From NCBI RefSeq assembly GCF_001039355.2, contig NW_019774613.1, positions 442,761-506,760 of the forward strand: a DNA stretch of 64,000 nucleotides, read 5' to 3'. This document shows positions 11,254 through 23,100 of the stretch, piece after piece (the first letter of the stretch is position 1; each line of letters begins with the position of its first letter). The DNA is from Lingula anatina. Taxonomy: Eukaryota > Brachiopoda > Lingulata > Lingulida > Lingulidae. The notes under the pieces are model-generated. The model ran no database searches, was not told where the DNA came from, and worked only from the letters and a program-made list of their open reading frames with translations. Position numbers and translations under genes: made by a program.

Positions 11254-14200
11254 GCTTGTCATCAACATAAATCAAAAAGTTATGGCTGAATTTCGATGGA
11301 ATTTTTAGGGTAGGTCAGAAATGGGTTAACTTAGAAGTGATTAGTTTTTGGTGGGGATCCGGATCAATTATCAATCAATAATCAAAAATATATCGAAAAT
11401 TTAGAGGTAAAACGGCATTGGATGGAGACTTTGCTGCCTTGGCGGAGGTATGCGCTCTCTGAGTGCTTTTCTAGTTATGAATAAAGTTGACGTTAGGTAA
11501 TATTGATCAAGTAAGATTAACGGAATAGTTCGAAAATTCTTAACCGTATGTTAAACAGTAAAAACCACACTGAATGATAAAAAAATTTTTTTCGTTAATT
11601 TTTACATCTTCCATATCAATGTGCAGAGAGGGGGGAGGCGTGGGGTCGCCATAACCTTTACGATTTGCATTACTTGTTGTAGACCGACTTATTGTAAAGC
11701 ACTCATGCAAAGTTGATAAACCTCTTCAGTTAGTGTTGTATTCAAAATTATCCTCCCACGGATCCGCCTTTGAAGGTCATCCATGTATCCCCATTTCTCA
11801 CCAGATAAGTCATTCATCCAGCTGATGAAGAGCGTCCTTACCAGATATCTCACACGAGAGTCCATTGAGCGGAGTGGCCAAACCATGACCGTAACAGAGC
11901 TTGAACAGCTGCTCAAAAGACGAGAGGAGCAGAGAGAGAAAATCAAGGTCGTGTTCAAGATACTCGTACTTCTGGCTAACATCGTTCTCTTCCCACTGAC
12001 TGCCCAACAGGTAAGGCCCGGTATAAAGAAACTGAGGGTCCGTGAAAAGTCCACCATCCATAATGGTTAAGGTTAGCCTGACCGAAGTGGGTCAAAATCT
12101 AGGCTTCCTGTACAAATGAACGGGAAACGGACTCTCTAACATGGCCTGGGGGACTCTCTGTGACATAACACCATATATTTTAAAACCTTTTGCTTAGTAG
12201 TGGTTCGCGTGATTTCTTTTATTGGTAGTAGTCATTTCTTTGTTAAAGTGGTTCCTGAAGAAACTTGAGGAATGGCTCTGACTTACGCCACTTTTACGTT
12301 GATGAGAAGCTTGATCCTGGAGTGTCCCTGAAGATTTTATTTGATGCTGTTATATTTGGAGGACTGCCTTGGAAATACTCTTCTAGATCAGGAGTTCCAG
12401 TAGAAAGGAACTCCAAAATATTCCAATGTTCCTCAAGGCCAGAAATGCGCAGCATTCACGCGATACGCGAGGGCGCTACAGAAGAGCTTCACGCGACTCA
12501 ACTAGCCAATCACAGCACAACAATGGCATCGCACACTGACTCTGTGATAAGTGCTCGAGGAGCAGCCCATTGTCAAGTAGTGTTAGTTCATGGTAACAAG
12601 CGTCTGACATGTGCAGAGGAGTTCATTGTAATATATATTGTTCTTATTGTTACATTATCAAATCTAACTCGGTATCCAAGTAGTAACTATACTATACTCT
12701 ATGTAATGAACCTTTTACATATGCCTATGATGAATGTCCTAAACTTATATAATTTTGAACGCTTAATTCAAGCGTGGGCTCGAAATAGGACATTACGTTT
12801 TCGTCTAACTTAGTGGATAACGCAATCCAAAGATCCCACAGTTCGTGTCAAATTTACGTAAGGTCGCGCAAAGAAAACCCAAGTCCACATAATGACCAGT
12901 TAAATGATTTATTCGTTGACGCTAAGTAACTACATGATATTCTAAGTGAAGCCTCCAACGCTTAACCCGTCAGCTCCGTACTCCGTCGCTTCCAACCTCC
13001 TCCTCCGCTGCTTCCTTCTACATGTCCCCAGTCTATCTCCCCGTTCAATTCTCCTCACTCACTTTAAATACTATTTTGTTATCTTTACATGGATCCAGTG
13101 CTGCACTAGTATGAGATGTACGTCAAACATAATTACCTTTAATTGTATAATTAACATAATTACCTTTAATTGTATAATTAATTTCTTTACTTCGGCGTCA
13201 TATTTAGAGACCGCCGCGTTACTCAAAAGCTATTGCACAATAACACATTACGTCATATTACTTCGTACTATCTTTATGTCGGACCCGACATCTACCAAGT
13301 CAAGTACTGATGATGTGCAGAGGTCATATATGCCAGAATAAGCCCTTACCATTAATTTATAACTTTTATTTTTGTTTAATATGTTATTCATGAAAGAGTT
13401 CATAAAAGATTATTTTAAGTTGTTAAATCGTGATCTTATTCTTTTTATATTCAAATAAATGAATAATTTGGTTAAAATTGGTCTTCCACTTCTTTTTTGC
13501 ATTTTTCCTTTACTACAAGATTATTTTGGAACAGTTGCAGCATTAAAAATTAAATAAATAGCAATCTAAAAGAAGAATTTTGCATAATTAATAAATGATG
13601 ATAGGAATTTTGGATTAAGAGATTAATTAAATAGTGATATTCACAGTCAGTTTATGTAGAATCTGATAATATGATTGAAAATACTGATTGAATTCTTGGC
13701 CTTGCACTGGGCAGTTTTACATTTGTGCCAAGTGCTTTTTTTGGACTCCATTGCACAGTGGTAAAAGTTCTTCAATTGCCATAAAAGTTTTTAATCAGAC
13801 TCTGTATGGTGCTGCCATCTCTTGGTGCTATCGGCAACGAATTAGTTTGCCTTTGTTTCTGAGTGAATCTACCGTCTAAAATCACTATTTCTGAAAATAT
13901 ATGCGTTTTGCTGAGGGTAGGCTAGGCAATGCCCGGCAAACTTTTTAGTACGTGTGTACAACAGAATTTTTTTAAAAACCCTAGCGATAGTTGGTCAAGA
14001 GTTGCTTGAAGCATAGCACAACGTTGCTGTCTATCGGCATCAGGCCGTTAGTGTGTCAATTATCACGAATTATCCACGAATATCGAACCCATTCATTTTC
14101 CTATGGCAATCTAGCAACTCATTAAAAATGCACGCATTCGCAGTGGGCTAGGCGTGACGTCATGCAGTGCATTTCTGGGGATGTTTGCGCTTTGGCATCG

Positions 14201-15788
14201 AACGAATATACATGCTTAATAATTTCATTGAAAATTTCTTGAAGTTTCTTATCAGCTTATGCATTGATGATGCAATTTTTTAAAACCATGTTCAAGTATT
14301 GCTGTTGAAATATACCTCTCATTTTATGTTATGGAAGGCAGAAGAGAGCTTTTACTGGCAGGCATCTTGCATGACGCATGTCGGGAATTGGTCCATTGAC
14401 CAACCTTTGAACCTGTACTCTTACGTGTGGGATGTCGTTATGCTCACCATGGTGCCATTCCTCGTGCTCAAAGTGTTTCCAAGACTCCGACAAAATGGAA
14501 AGGGTCATTATCCCTTATTTAGACTAGGTAAGATGTTTTTTTTCATTGAATGATTTTATGTTAGTAGTATTTATAAACGCAAGTACCCCAGTTTGGAGAA
14601 AAGGAGTGGAAGGAAATCTCCAAGAAAGGAGATAGCTTAAAGTAACTTGTGCACCACATATGCATAAAGATGTTCACGACAGCGTCACTATTTTTTTCTT
14701 TTCTTTTTTTTTTGTGTGTGTAACTGCATGTTTTTTCGTTCTTTATTCACAGGTTTAGCTGGCTTGTTTCTGGCAATGTCAGTTGGGTCTGCGTTACTTT
14801 TGGAGCGATATCGTGCTCTTGCCTGCGTGGTTTCCATTTCTGTGCTGTACCAAATACCACAGTGGCTTTTTCTGTCTTTAGGGCAGTTGTTTGGGATTGT
14901 CACGGGTAAGTCCTTAAAACAACATTTTTCAATATATAGAAGAACTTAGTTAAGATACGACATTCTCTTAAAAATGACGCACCAATATGTCTTTCAATTT
15001 CCCCTTTCACGTTTGTTTAATTAATGCATTGTTCTTATAAATTTCATTTCATTTTCTCGATAACCATTACTGTTGCACCAAGATGTTTAATTACAACATT
15101 CGACATGCAAGCTGACCAGTTTAATCATTTCTATTTTTCTTAATTTCTATTTTAGCCATGGAAATAGCTTGCTTGGAGGCACCAAAGGGTGTCAGAGGTT
15201 TGCTACTGGGGTTGGGCTGGACGAGCTTTGGTTTAGCAACTATGTTGGGGACCAAGTTTGACAACTTCGTATTTTCTCTTTTCCCAGGTAGGGTGCTACA
15301 TTTCGTTATGGAATCATGTTTTGCTCATGGACTTTAAAATACAGAGGGAGGGTCCTGTCACCACTTAATGTAATCTCTTAATTATAATGTAGAATTTACA
15401 ATTTTGTTGCGATGTCACTTAAAATACGTTACATGTACATAGTAGTCAACAAGGTGATCCAACATTTTTTTTTAGAAATTACGTCAGCTCACAGCTTAAC
15501 AAAACGGTAGATTTAATTTTTCATTTTGGAGCTGTCGCAAAATTTACCATCAAATTTTAAGATCAATGATTATTGTTTCATAATTTTTTTAATGGGAGAT
15601 AACTATCTGTATGATTTCTGTTATTTCGCACAGGTACCCCATGCCACATTAATGGTATAAACTGCAGAAATTTTACCGATGTATTCCTTGGGCTGTTTAT
15701 TGTTCTTGCTGTGAATTTTATCTTCCTCGGAGCAGCCGCCTATATATGGAAACAACCTCTGCCCAAACGAAGGCGGCCTCATAAATAA
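7604..15788 (+). CDS. Divergent SLC15/POT-family transporter, paralogue A (705 aa)
   Basis: Ten coding exons: 7604-8399, 9520-9618, 9910-9950, 10448-10596, 10849-11045, 11805-12010, 14338-14527, 14753-14905, 15156-15297 (true end 15287), 15634-15788. With exon 9 ending at 15287 every phase closes. The ATG has A at -3 and G at +4. The first ~222 residues are a hydrophilic acidic tail with ERTPIL at 94-99, a possible lysosomal dileucine signal. Twelve-helix POT landmarks follow: FGGALADGFVGNY, the TQRG...SFAAAQ block (FGADQ in relatives), LYQIPQWLFLSLGQ, and EAPKGVRGLLLGLGW. The best remembered match is the SLC15A4 peptide/histidine type. The TM1 ExxERFxYY signature is absent, and the TM10 Glu is Gln604, so normal proton-coupled transport is doubtful. 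The first donor, GTTCGT, is weak. It is tandem with paralogue B. Confidence 0.85.
8706..8955. repeat. Direct duplication, period 129 bp
   Basis: The segment starting ACTTGCTATTTGAAGACG is repeated 129 bases later, nearly identical through GTGAAGACAATG and CACATTCAGA. It lies in intron 1 of transporter A and ends where a family-A MITE begins. Confidence 0.9.
8949..9107. mobile_element. MITE-like inverted-repeat element, family A, copy 2
   Basis: Ends GGACTAACTAGTTCGCGGGT and ACCCGCGGACTAGTTAGTTC are inverted, with inner GACCCACT and AGTGGGTC. The interior runs opposite to the copy at 2061-2229. It is in intron 1 of transporter A. Confidence 0.8.
11183..11448. mobile_element. Inverted-end element with CCTCCGCCAAGG termini
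   Basis: A perfect 12-bp inverted pair, CCTCCGCCAAGG and CCTTGGCGGAGG, bounds 266 bp. A (TGTC)n tract at about 11218-11253 lies just inside the left end. I recall closely similar sequence as a widespread repeat in aquatic animal genomes, but cannot verify that here. It lies in intron 5 of transporter A. Confidence 0.7.
12011..14337. other. Large intron 6 of transporter A
   Basis: A 2.3-kb intron with GTAAGG donor and GGAAG acceptor. It holds an open frame at 12265-12813 without recognisable domain, a perfect 27-bp direct duplication at 13128-13181, and otherwise AT-rich sequence. I see no further gene in it. Confidence 0.6.
13128..13181. repeat. Perfect 27-bp tandem duplication
   Basis: The unit beginning CATAATTACCTTTAATTG occurs twice back to back without a mismatch, within intron 6 of transporter A. 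Confidence 0.9.
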
Positions 15789-16504
15789 TAACAGTAATAC
15801 TAGGAAGGGGCAAAATATGACATAAGAATCGGTTTATTGTGCAGATGAAGGTCTTGATATGAGTCTCTTGATGTTAATTATGTACAGGTAGTATGAATGG
15901 ACCTGTGCTGAAAGGTTAGGCTGTAAAAAGTGTGTTACGTTACAAGTAAAAACATCCTCTCGTAGCTGTAGATATATCCTAGTTTCCGCCGGATTGTCAA
16001 CAAGTTTCTGTATTGCCATGTTTGTGAAATTGCGGGGGCTTTTATATATTGAAATACATTGGTACTATCTGTGCTACTTTCTTGAAGATAAAGACAAAGT
16101 TGACATGGTACTAGTAGCTATATGACAGACAAACGCCCAGTGCATCCCAGTGTGTCGATATATTGACTGTAAAACATTATCAGTACAGTGATTACGATTC
16201 TTGTGATTTAAGTGGTCGGCGCCCACTATTGAAAACATCTGTATTTTACATGTTGTAAACTATGTTATCAAATCACCTCACTGATATGCAAACATTATTT
16301 ATATTTTGTAATCTATTTGAGGTATTGGATTTTAAACTCTTGAGTAATGATCTATTCACGTGCTTACTATACTGGTGGTACATTTATTACAAATTAAGAA
16401 TTACGTCAACGTTGTTTCAGTGACACTTGCGTCCCGCGCTCAAATTGAAAACGAGTGTAAGTGAAAATAAGTTTTTCACTTGTAAGTGCTTCACTTGTTG
16501 GTTA

Positions 16505-16510
16505 AATAAA
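16505..16510 (+). terminator. Candidate polyadenylation signal of transporter A
   Basis: AATAAA lies about 720 bases after the stop at 15788. It is the first exact hexamer I noted downstream, so it would give a 3' UTR of roughly 0.7 kb. Confidence 0.4.
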
Positions 16511-16901
16511 AGTTCTTCAAAGAATCTGTAGTATGGCTCAGTTAGTTTTGGTGCCACAAAGCACCAATATAAAGGTATAACATAACCCTTAACATGTACA
16601 TGATGTCATGAAAACAATATGAACTTAAAAACCAGACCAAAAATTGATTGCTCTGCGAAACGTGAGTCTGGACATTTGCAACGGGAATATTGCAAGCATC
16701 TGAAAATGTTGACGTGGAAAATGCCCAATACTGCTCACATTCTTGGACCAAGAAAGAATTTAAAATCAATTGCTGTTATCATTTTGTATTAGTAGTAATA
16801 TTTTAGATTCATGACAGATTTCATACATTTTTATTTTGGGTATCTATGTTTTCACAAACAGTGGACTTTGGCTGTCCCCATGGAGGGCATTCGGTAACCT
16901 C

Positions 16902-16923
16902 ATTATACATGTACATGTATAAT
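16902..16923. promoter_or_regulatory. 22-bp perfect palindrome upstream of transporter B
   Basis: ATTATACATGT is followed directly by its own complement, about 205 bases before the start codon of B. It could be a dimeric factor site or chance in AT-rich DNA; TACATGTA words are common in this window. Confidence 0.3.
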
Positions 16924-17128
16924 CTTAGATCTTTCATCTCATGACAAATCAGACATGATAACATGATAATATACCATAAACCACAGCCGCCACACATTTA
17001 ACATGCATTATTATTGTGATTAATGCGATTCGCGTAATCATCCAATCGTATTCATCTCCACAGTTTATACTGTGTTTTGCCATTTCAAGCTCTAGAATCA
17101 CCTCATTATTATTCCGTGTTTTGAGGAA

Positions 17129-20100
17129 ATGGATCCACAGTGGCGCTCTGCACAACTGCATTGCCCGTCGTCAGAAAATATGAGAATAACAAGTGATCGG
17201 AATCATCCCTTCGACTTAAGTTCAAGCAAGACATCAAATGCAAAGCAGAAAAAGACGTCGACAAACATCAGCCAATTAAGCGCCAAAGCTAAAAACACAG
17301 CGGAAGCTTCCATGTATGCAAATGACCGCAGCTCTGTTTGGGAAGGTGACGATACCTCGTCGGTTCTTGAAAGTTGGTGCATATCTTCAATGGGGCAAAA
17401 CAGTCGGTCGATCAATAGCATGTATTACCAGACAAACGCCACGGATTCAACCAGTGAAAGTTATTCCGAGAGTGATGAAGGACCGACAAAACATAGTGTC
17501 TCGCAAGGAGAGACTTCCAAAATTCGTTTCACCGGTTTTGAGACCACAAGCGACCCATTTTTTCACAGAGTGAGCCCAATGCATAAAGATGAAGACATTA
17601 AGGAGAGTGAAGCAACAAATTTATTGTACTCACAACGGTTATCCAAACGACGTAAAAACCAAGCCAAAGCTACAATACTGTATTCGGTCATATTTTTCTG
17701 TATCTACGCCTCATTTACTTTCCTAAGCACGAGGCTGGAGAAACTTGCCCAATCGATAGGTGTAGCCGGAGACATTAGCACTTCTATCTATATCGGTGAG
17801 TTTGTAAGGCTGGGTTCCCGTACCTAGATCGATTTAACAGGATCAATCCATCTCCGAGTTTTATTTTTTCGCTAAATTGCTTTCATCTTCAGCGGCTTCG
17901 ATGTCTGGCACACCTACTGAAGCTGCTAAACGATAAGTCATTACCCCCTAGCTGATTCAGTAGGTGAGACAGACATCTAAGCCGCTTAAGTTGATTGCAA
18001 TTTAGTGAGAATCCCCTCGGAGATAGATCGATCCACACTTAGTACGATCGGGTCTGGGAATGGTCCCTAAATGTTACACTATCCACCAAGGCTCTTGACA
18101 CAAGCCCTTAGAGCATTCTTTCTCTTGATCTTTTAAGAACAAATAATTATTTCCATTTAGGAAGAGAAAGGCTGCTTATCAATTGCATTTTACGCGTGCG
18201 AGTGTTGTTATATTCCCCAACATACTAGTACTAAATATACAGTTGTTCTATTGGAATAATCCTTCGAATTGTAAATATTTGTTAATTGGTTTAAATGAAA
18301 TTCAAGTTATGTTTACAATCGATTTTTTTTGACATTCACTTGTATTATTTAATGGGTATCTATATTTTTGTTATGGCGATGACCGGCCAATTTGTGTTTT
18401 GTACATAATACATGTTACTTAACAGTACTTTGCCCAATGCTATAATACAAACTTCTTTCAAGCATATGATACTGTTTTATATTTATTTTCAGCCGCCACT
18501 ACACTCCCAGCAATATTTGGAGGTGTTCTGTCTGACGGCGTTTTTGGAAATTACAATTTAATATTGGCATGTAATTTTATGCTAACTCTAGGTAAGATTA
18601 ACGGTGTCATCGACGTCAAGATATGATTTGTATATTTGAAATTTAGAACAAATTTAATAATTTGAATTAAAATCCCATTGCTCCGTTGAACTAATTGATT
18701 TACAAATCTTTAAGTGTGGTTTATTCTTGTGTTACAAAAGATATTGTCATGTATACATTTATATTCAACCATTCAATTAATAAAACCATTTACTCTTTCC
18801 ATGACAGGCAATTTGATTTTTGACGTCATTGCATTCATCCCTAATGACGTAAGTATTCTTATCACACTTATCTTGATTTTACTACATGTAGTTCTTACTT
18901 AGAGGGTTTTTCATAAAATACAGGAAACTTGGATTTTATATACTTGTTTAGAACTACAGTGTTTCAATGAGAGCAGGAAGGAAAAGGTAAAATGACAGAA
19001 TATTCTGCAAAAACACTAAGATATGACTTTGGTTTCTTTAACTAAGCTCAGTTTATTTGTCGGTTGTACAGCCAGCACAGTTTTGTGAGGAAAAAAGTGT
19101 TTCTAAAAGTTGAATTTAAGGCATTGGTTAATACATTTATATCATTTCACGCATGGCAGTAGGAGTGACACACTTTTGGTAGGGGAATATATATGGTAAA
19201 ATCTTAAATTTATTCCACTTTTATACACTCCCAGCGAACACAGAGCGCTATTATAACGCTACCGTAAATTAATATGACCAAAAAACGTTACGGCAACGTT
19301 TTAAAACGTTCTGTGTTTGTTGGACTGTCGTTTTCTCTTTTTTTTTACCCACAGACCATTAATGTGGCGACCCAAGGAGTGTTTTTCAACATGGCGGTGG
19401 GCATATCCGCCATGTCCGTTGGTCTACAGAGGAGTGTCGTCATCAATTTTGGAGTGGCGCAGGGGGGAGATCGAGAGAGAAAGAGAAGGGCAAACATATA
19501 TTGGTGAGATAAGACAATAAACGTAAGATTTCTGTGGAAATCAAGAGTTGATAAAAATAACACAATAATTTCCGTGCGTAACAGAATGCCATGTTTGATG
19601 TCCCGTTTATTATGTACGAAGACTTAGTACGTATGTTACGGCTTTAGCACAGCTGGTCCTCAAATCAAATGCGGCCCCTTGGTTCTAAATTGTACGTCAT
19701 GATGGACATTCACAGGTGAAGGACCAGAACAGAGTCTCTCAGAAACAATTTAGAACAAATGGACCAAATTTGATTCGACGACCAGGACAGAGCCGTAACA
19801 TACGTCCACTATCAGGCTTCTTTGTTGTGATGATGCGAACTAGTAGCTTCTTAGTAAAAAGATGTAAAAACCCACGTTCCATTAATTGCACCTAAAACAG
19901 AGTGAAACATTCCATCTATTTTATATCATCTATTTTAAGGTTGCTCATGATTTACGCCTTAGCCCAGGCATTGGTAATGGCGACATACACACTGGAGTAC
20001 AGATACGATGTATCTGATTTGGACACAGTGCCTCTTCTACACGGACTAAAGATGGGAGTCCCGGTCTTCCTTTCGGCGTGTGCTGTGACTCTTCTTTTGT

Positions 20101-23100
20101 GTGGAAGGCACCTGTTCATAGACACAGCGAAATCTGGTGAGGGGAATTAAGCCACTTAACATTTGGTGCGCCAATTATCTGTGCCTTAATTCTGAGAACC
20201 TTTTGCAAAATGCCATAAAAGATTCTGTGTAACGAACATTTGTCAAACTACTTTTTAATTTGTACTAGTAGACTATTAGAATTAAAAGTGTAGACATTTT
20301 GTTGTGTCGTATTATCATCGTTGTAGAACATTTACGAAATTGCATGCAAGTATGACGTCATTGTAAGAATTGTAATTTGTATATATCCTTTTCAAGATGG
20401 CTCACTTTCCATGGTGATTAGGAATTTGTTCGCAAGGAAGCATACTATAGAGCGTTCTGATGATTTAATATGTTATGGTACTAAGCGCATGGATACTCCT
20501 GAAACAGAAAAAATAATACACGGCGAATTGAAATGGTTCTTCAATATTTTCCTGAGAATGCTGGTTTTTCTGGCAACGTTTGTGCTGTTTCCCCTAGTGA
20601 CAAGGCAGGCAAGTATATTACTAGTACCTGTACGAATTATATGAATATGAGGTGCCATCTGTACTGCGTACAACAGTACAACTGGCTGAATCAAAATATA
20701 CTTTCTATTAAACTTGCGTGAACAACATTTGCCGACTTCTATATGTATTTCTTCCCTCTCTGATATTCATCACACAGACAAGGTAAATAATTCAGAAAAG
20801 TATACATCAGTTTAATGCCGTGAAGATGGCATATATTGAAGTTAAATATGTTCAGGGTAATAATTCGGGTTTCATTAAAACAAAGATATTTGTCAACGCT
20901 TTTTTTAAAAATAAGTTCAATACAAGATGTGACAGCATACGCTCCACAATAACTTCCCTTTCATTTTTACTACTTATTTGCACAAGTGTATTTGATACTT
21001 CATTTGGGTAAATAGCTTTGTACCGAGTAAATTGCAAATTTTCGTTCGTACATTTAGGTTACAGAAAGTTATTCGGCACAGCAATTGTGCTTAATCCCTC
21101 CCGCCAGGTGGCCTGCGACAGTGCCCTTTGACCTTGCCAATATCACGTGGTCCGCGGGGGTCTTGATGTTGAACCCGATAATTATATACTGTGTGCTTCC
21201 CAAGTTGAGAAAGATGGGTCGAGGCTACTTTCCTATGTTGCGCATAGGTAAAATTATTTCTTGGTTTAGAAAGAGTTTAATCCAACATATGAATCAATTT
21301 AAATGTGTCGGCGTATGAGAGGATATGATACAGGGATGATATGATACACTGAACAAGACCCCATTAATACCATTTACATGAATGATATGATGTGGCATAA
21401 CACTTTACAGTACAATACAATACAATAGAAAGCAGTACAGTACAATATTACGTAATACAATACAATACAATACAGCACAAATCCACCCAATACAATACAA
21501 TACAATACAATACAATGCAATACAATGCAATACAGATTGGCTTTTATACTGTAGATCAGTTTCTTCGCATAGATAAAAATGGTACTATTACACTATACAT
21601 GTAATGTTTGCAATTTATTTACATGTATATCCCCTTTGAATATGATTATCATCTGATTTGGCTTTTTGTTTTTCAGCTTTTGGGGGCATCATCATAGTTC
21701 TATCCGTAGTGTGTGCCTTGGTGCTAGAGATTATCCGTATGGACTATCCATGTGCCAGGACGATATCCGTTTACTACCAACTGCCTCAGTGGATTCTGGC
21801 TGCTGTAGGGGAGATTATTTTGTTTTCAACAGGTATTGTGACAATGCATCTCAAAACTCATCTCAGGTCATTTCTATTTTGCTTTTTAGAATGTACTTTT
21901 GAATAACGTGCTTGTATTTTTCTTCTTGGCATCAACGAAAACTGTTTTGTAACTGAACTGTACTTTCAATTGGCTTTAGAACACCATATCCTTATTTTGT
22001 ATTATGTTTTCCTGCATTTTAATTTGCTTTAAGTTTTTAAAGCTGCGGCAACATACTGTATTCAGTCAGTAACATCGACGATCTAAGTCTGATTATTTAC
22101 ATGTACAGTTGAGCTGATAATGAGACATAACCAAAGGTAACAATTGTAACAACTTAATTGTTTACTTCTTATAACACCGCCCACCTTTAATGAAAGGATG
22201 TGTTACATGAACACAATACATGCTTGCTCATTGTGTTATTTTCGGACAATAGTTTGGATACTCATTGCAGCATGGGGTGTTATCCCAGAGGTGTCGGCTC
22301 TAATACCCAATAATTATTGCTGTTAACAAGAGAGTTACTTTTGGTAACAAAAGGAAACAAACAGATAACAATCTGGAGAGTTCTTTATGAGCTCAACTGT
22401 ACATGTACATTCATGTGCATGTACAAATGTATATGAAGTCATTTAGAATAGAAGATCTGAGAAAATACTGATCCACGGATTAAATATGGCGGACGTTACT
22501 TAAAAGAAAAGCCGATTAATTTGGTGATGGTCTCCCCGCCTCAACACGCGCCATTAAACGGATTAAATCACGACTTCGAGGTTTAATTGCTTGACCGCTG
22601 AAAGGACAGCGCGTGTGGAGACTGGGAGACCATCAGCGGATTCGTCGGATCCGTGGATTAGTAGATCCTCGGGCGTTCTGTACTAAATGGCCTTAATGTC
22701 CTTCACAGCGGCTGAGTTAGTATGCCTTGAGACACCCAGAGGAGTGCAGGCAGTACTGCTGGGACTTGGATGGACAAGTATTGGAATCGGCTCCGTACTG
22801 GCCACAAGGTTTGATAACTTCATTCGAGCAGCATTTCCAGGTACGTAGATTATACAGTTGTCTTGAAAATTTTAATTTATGTAGCTATGTGCAATCATGA
22901 CTATATTTAGACGTTGTGTACTTGGTCTGTGTGTGTGTGTGTGTTTACGCGCGCGAGTACGTACAGTTTGTATGTGTAAAAATGCGTGCAGGCGTGAAGG
23001 GGATGTCGCCAACAATTTTTATACCTGAAAATTGCATTCTGTTTTTATTTGTTTAATTTTAACCCAATCGTTTTATAGGGGTAATTGCTTGTCGAGCTTT

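Larger units (their letters stand above)
15789..17128. other. Spacer between the two transporter paralogues
   Basis: It contains the 3' UTR of A, then the putative promoter region of B. The only distinctive structure is a 22-bp perfect palindrome at 16902-16923. No additional coding region was recognised. Confidence 0.5.

Noticed and set aside
12265-12813. 182-codon plus-strand open frame inside intron 6 of transporter A
   Set aside because: No recognisable domain, odd composition, no homologous segment in paralogue B, and it lies between two well-supported exons. Probably chance or an old repeat.
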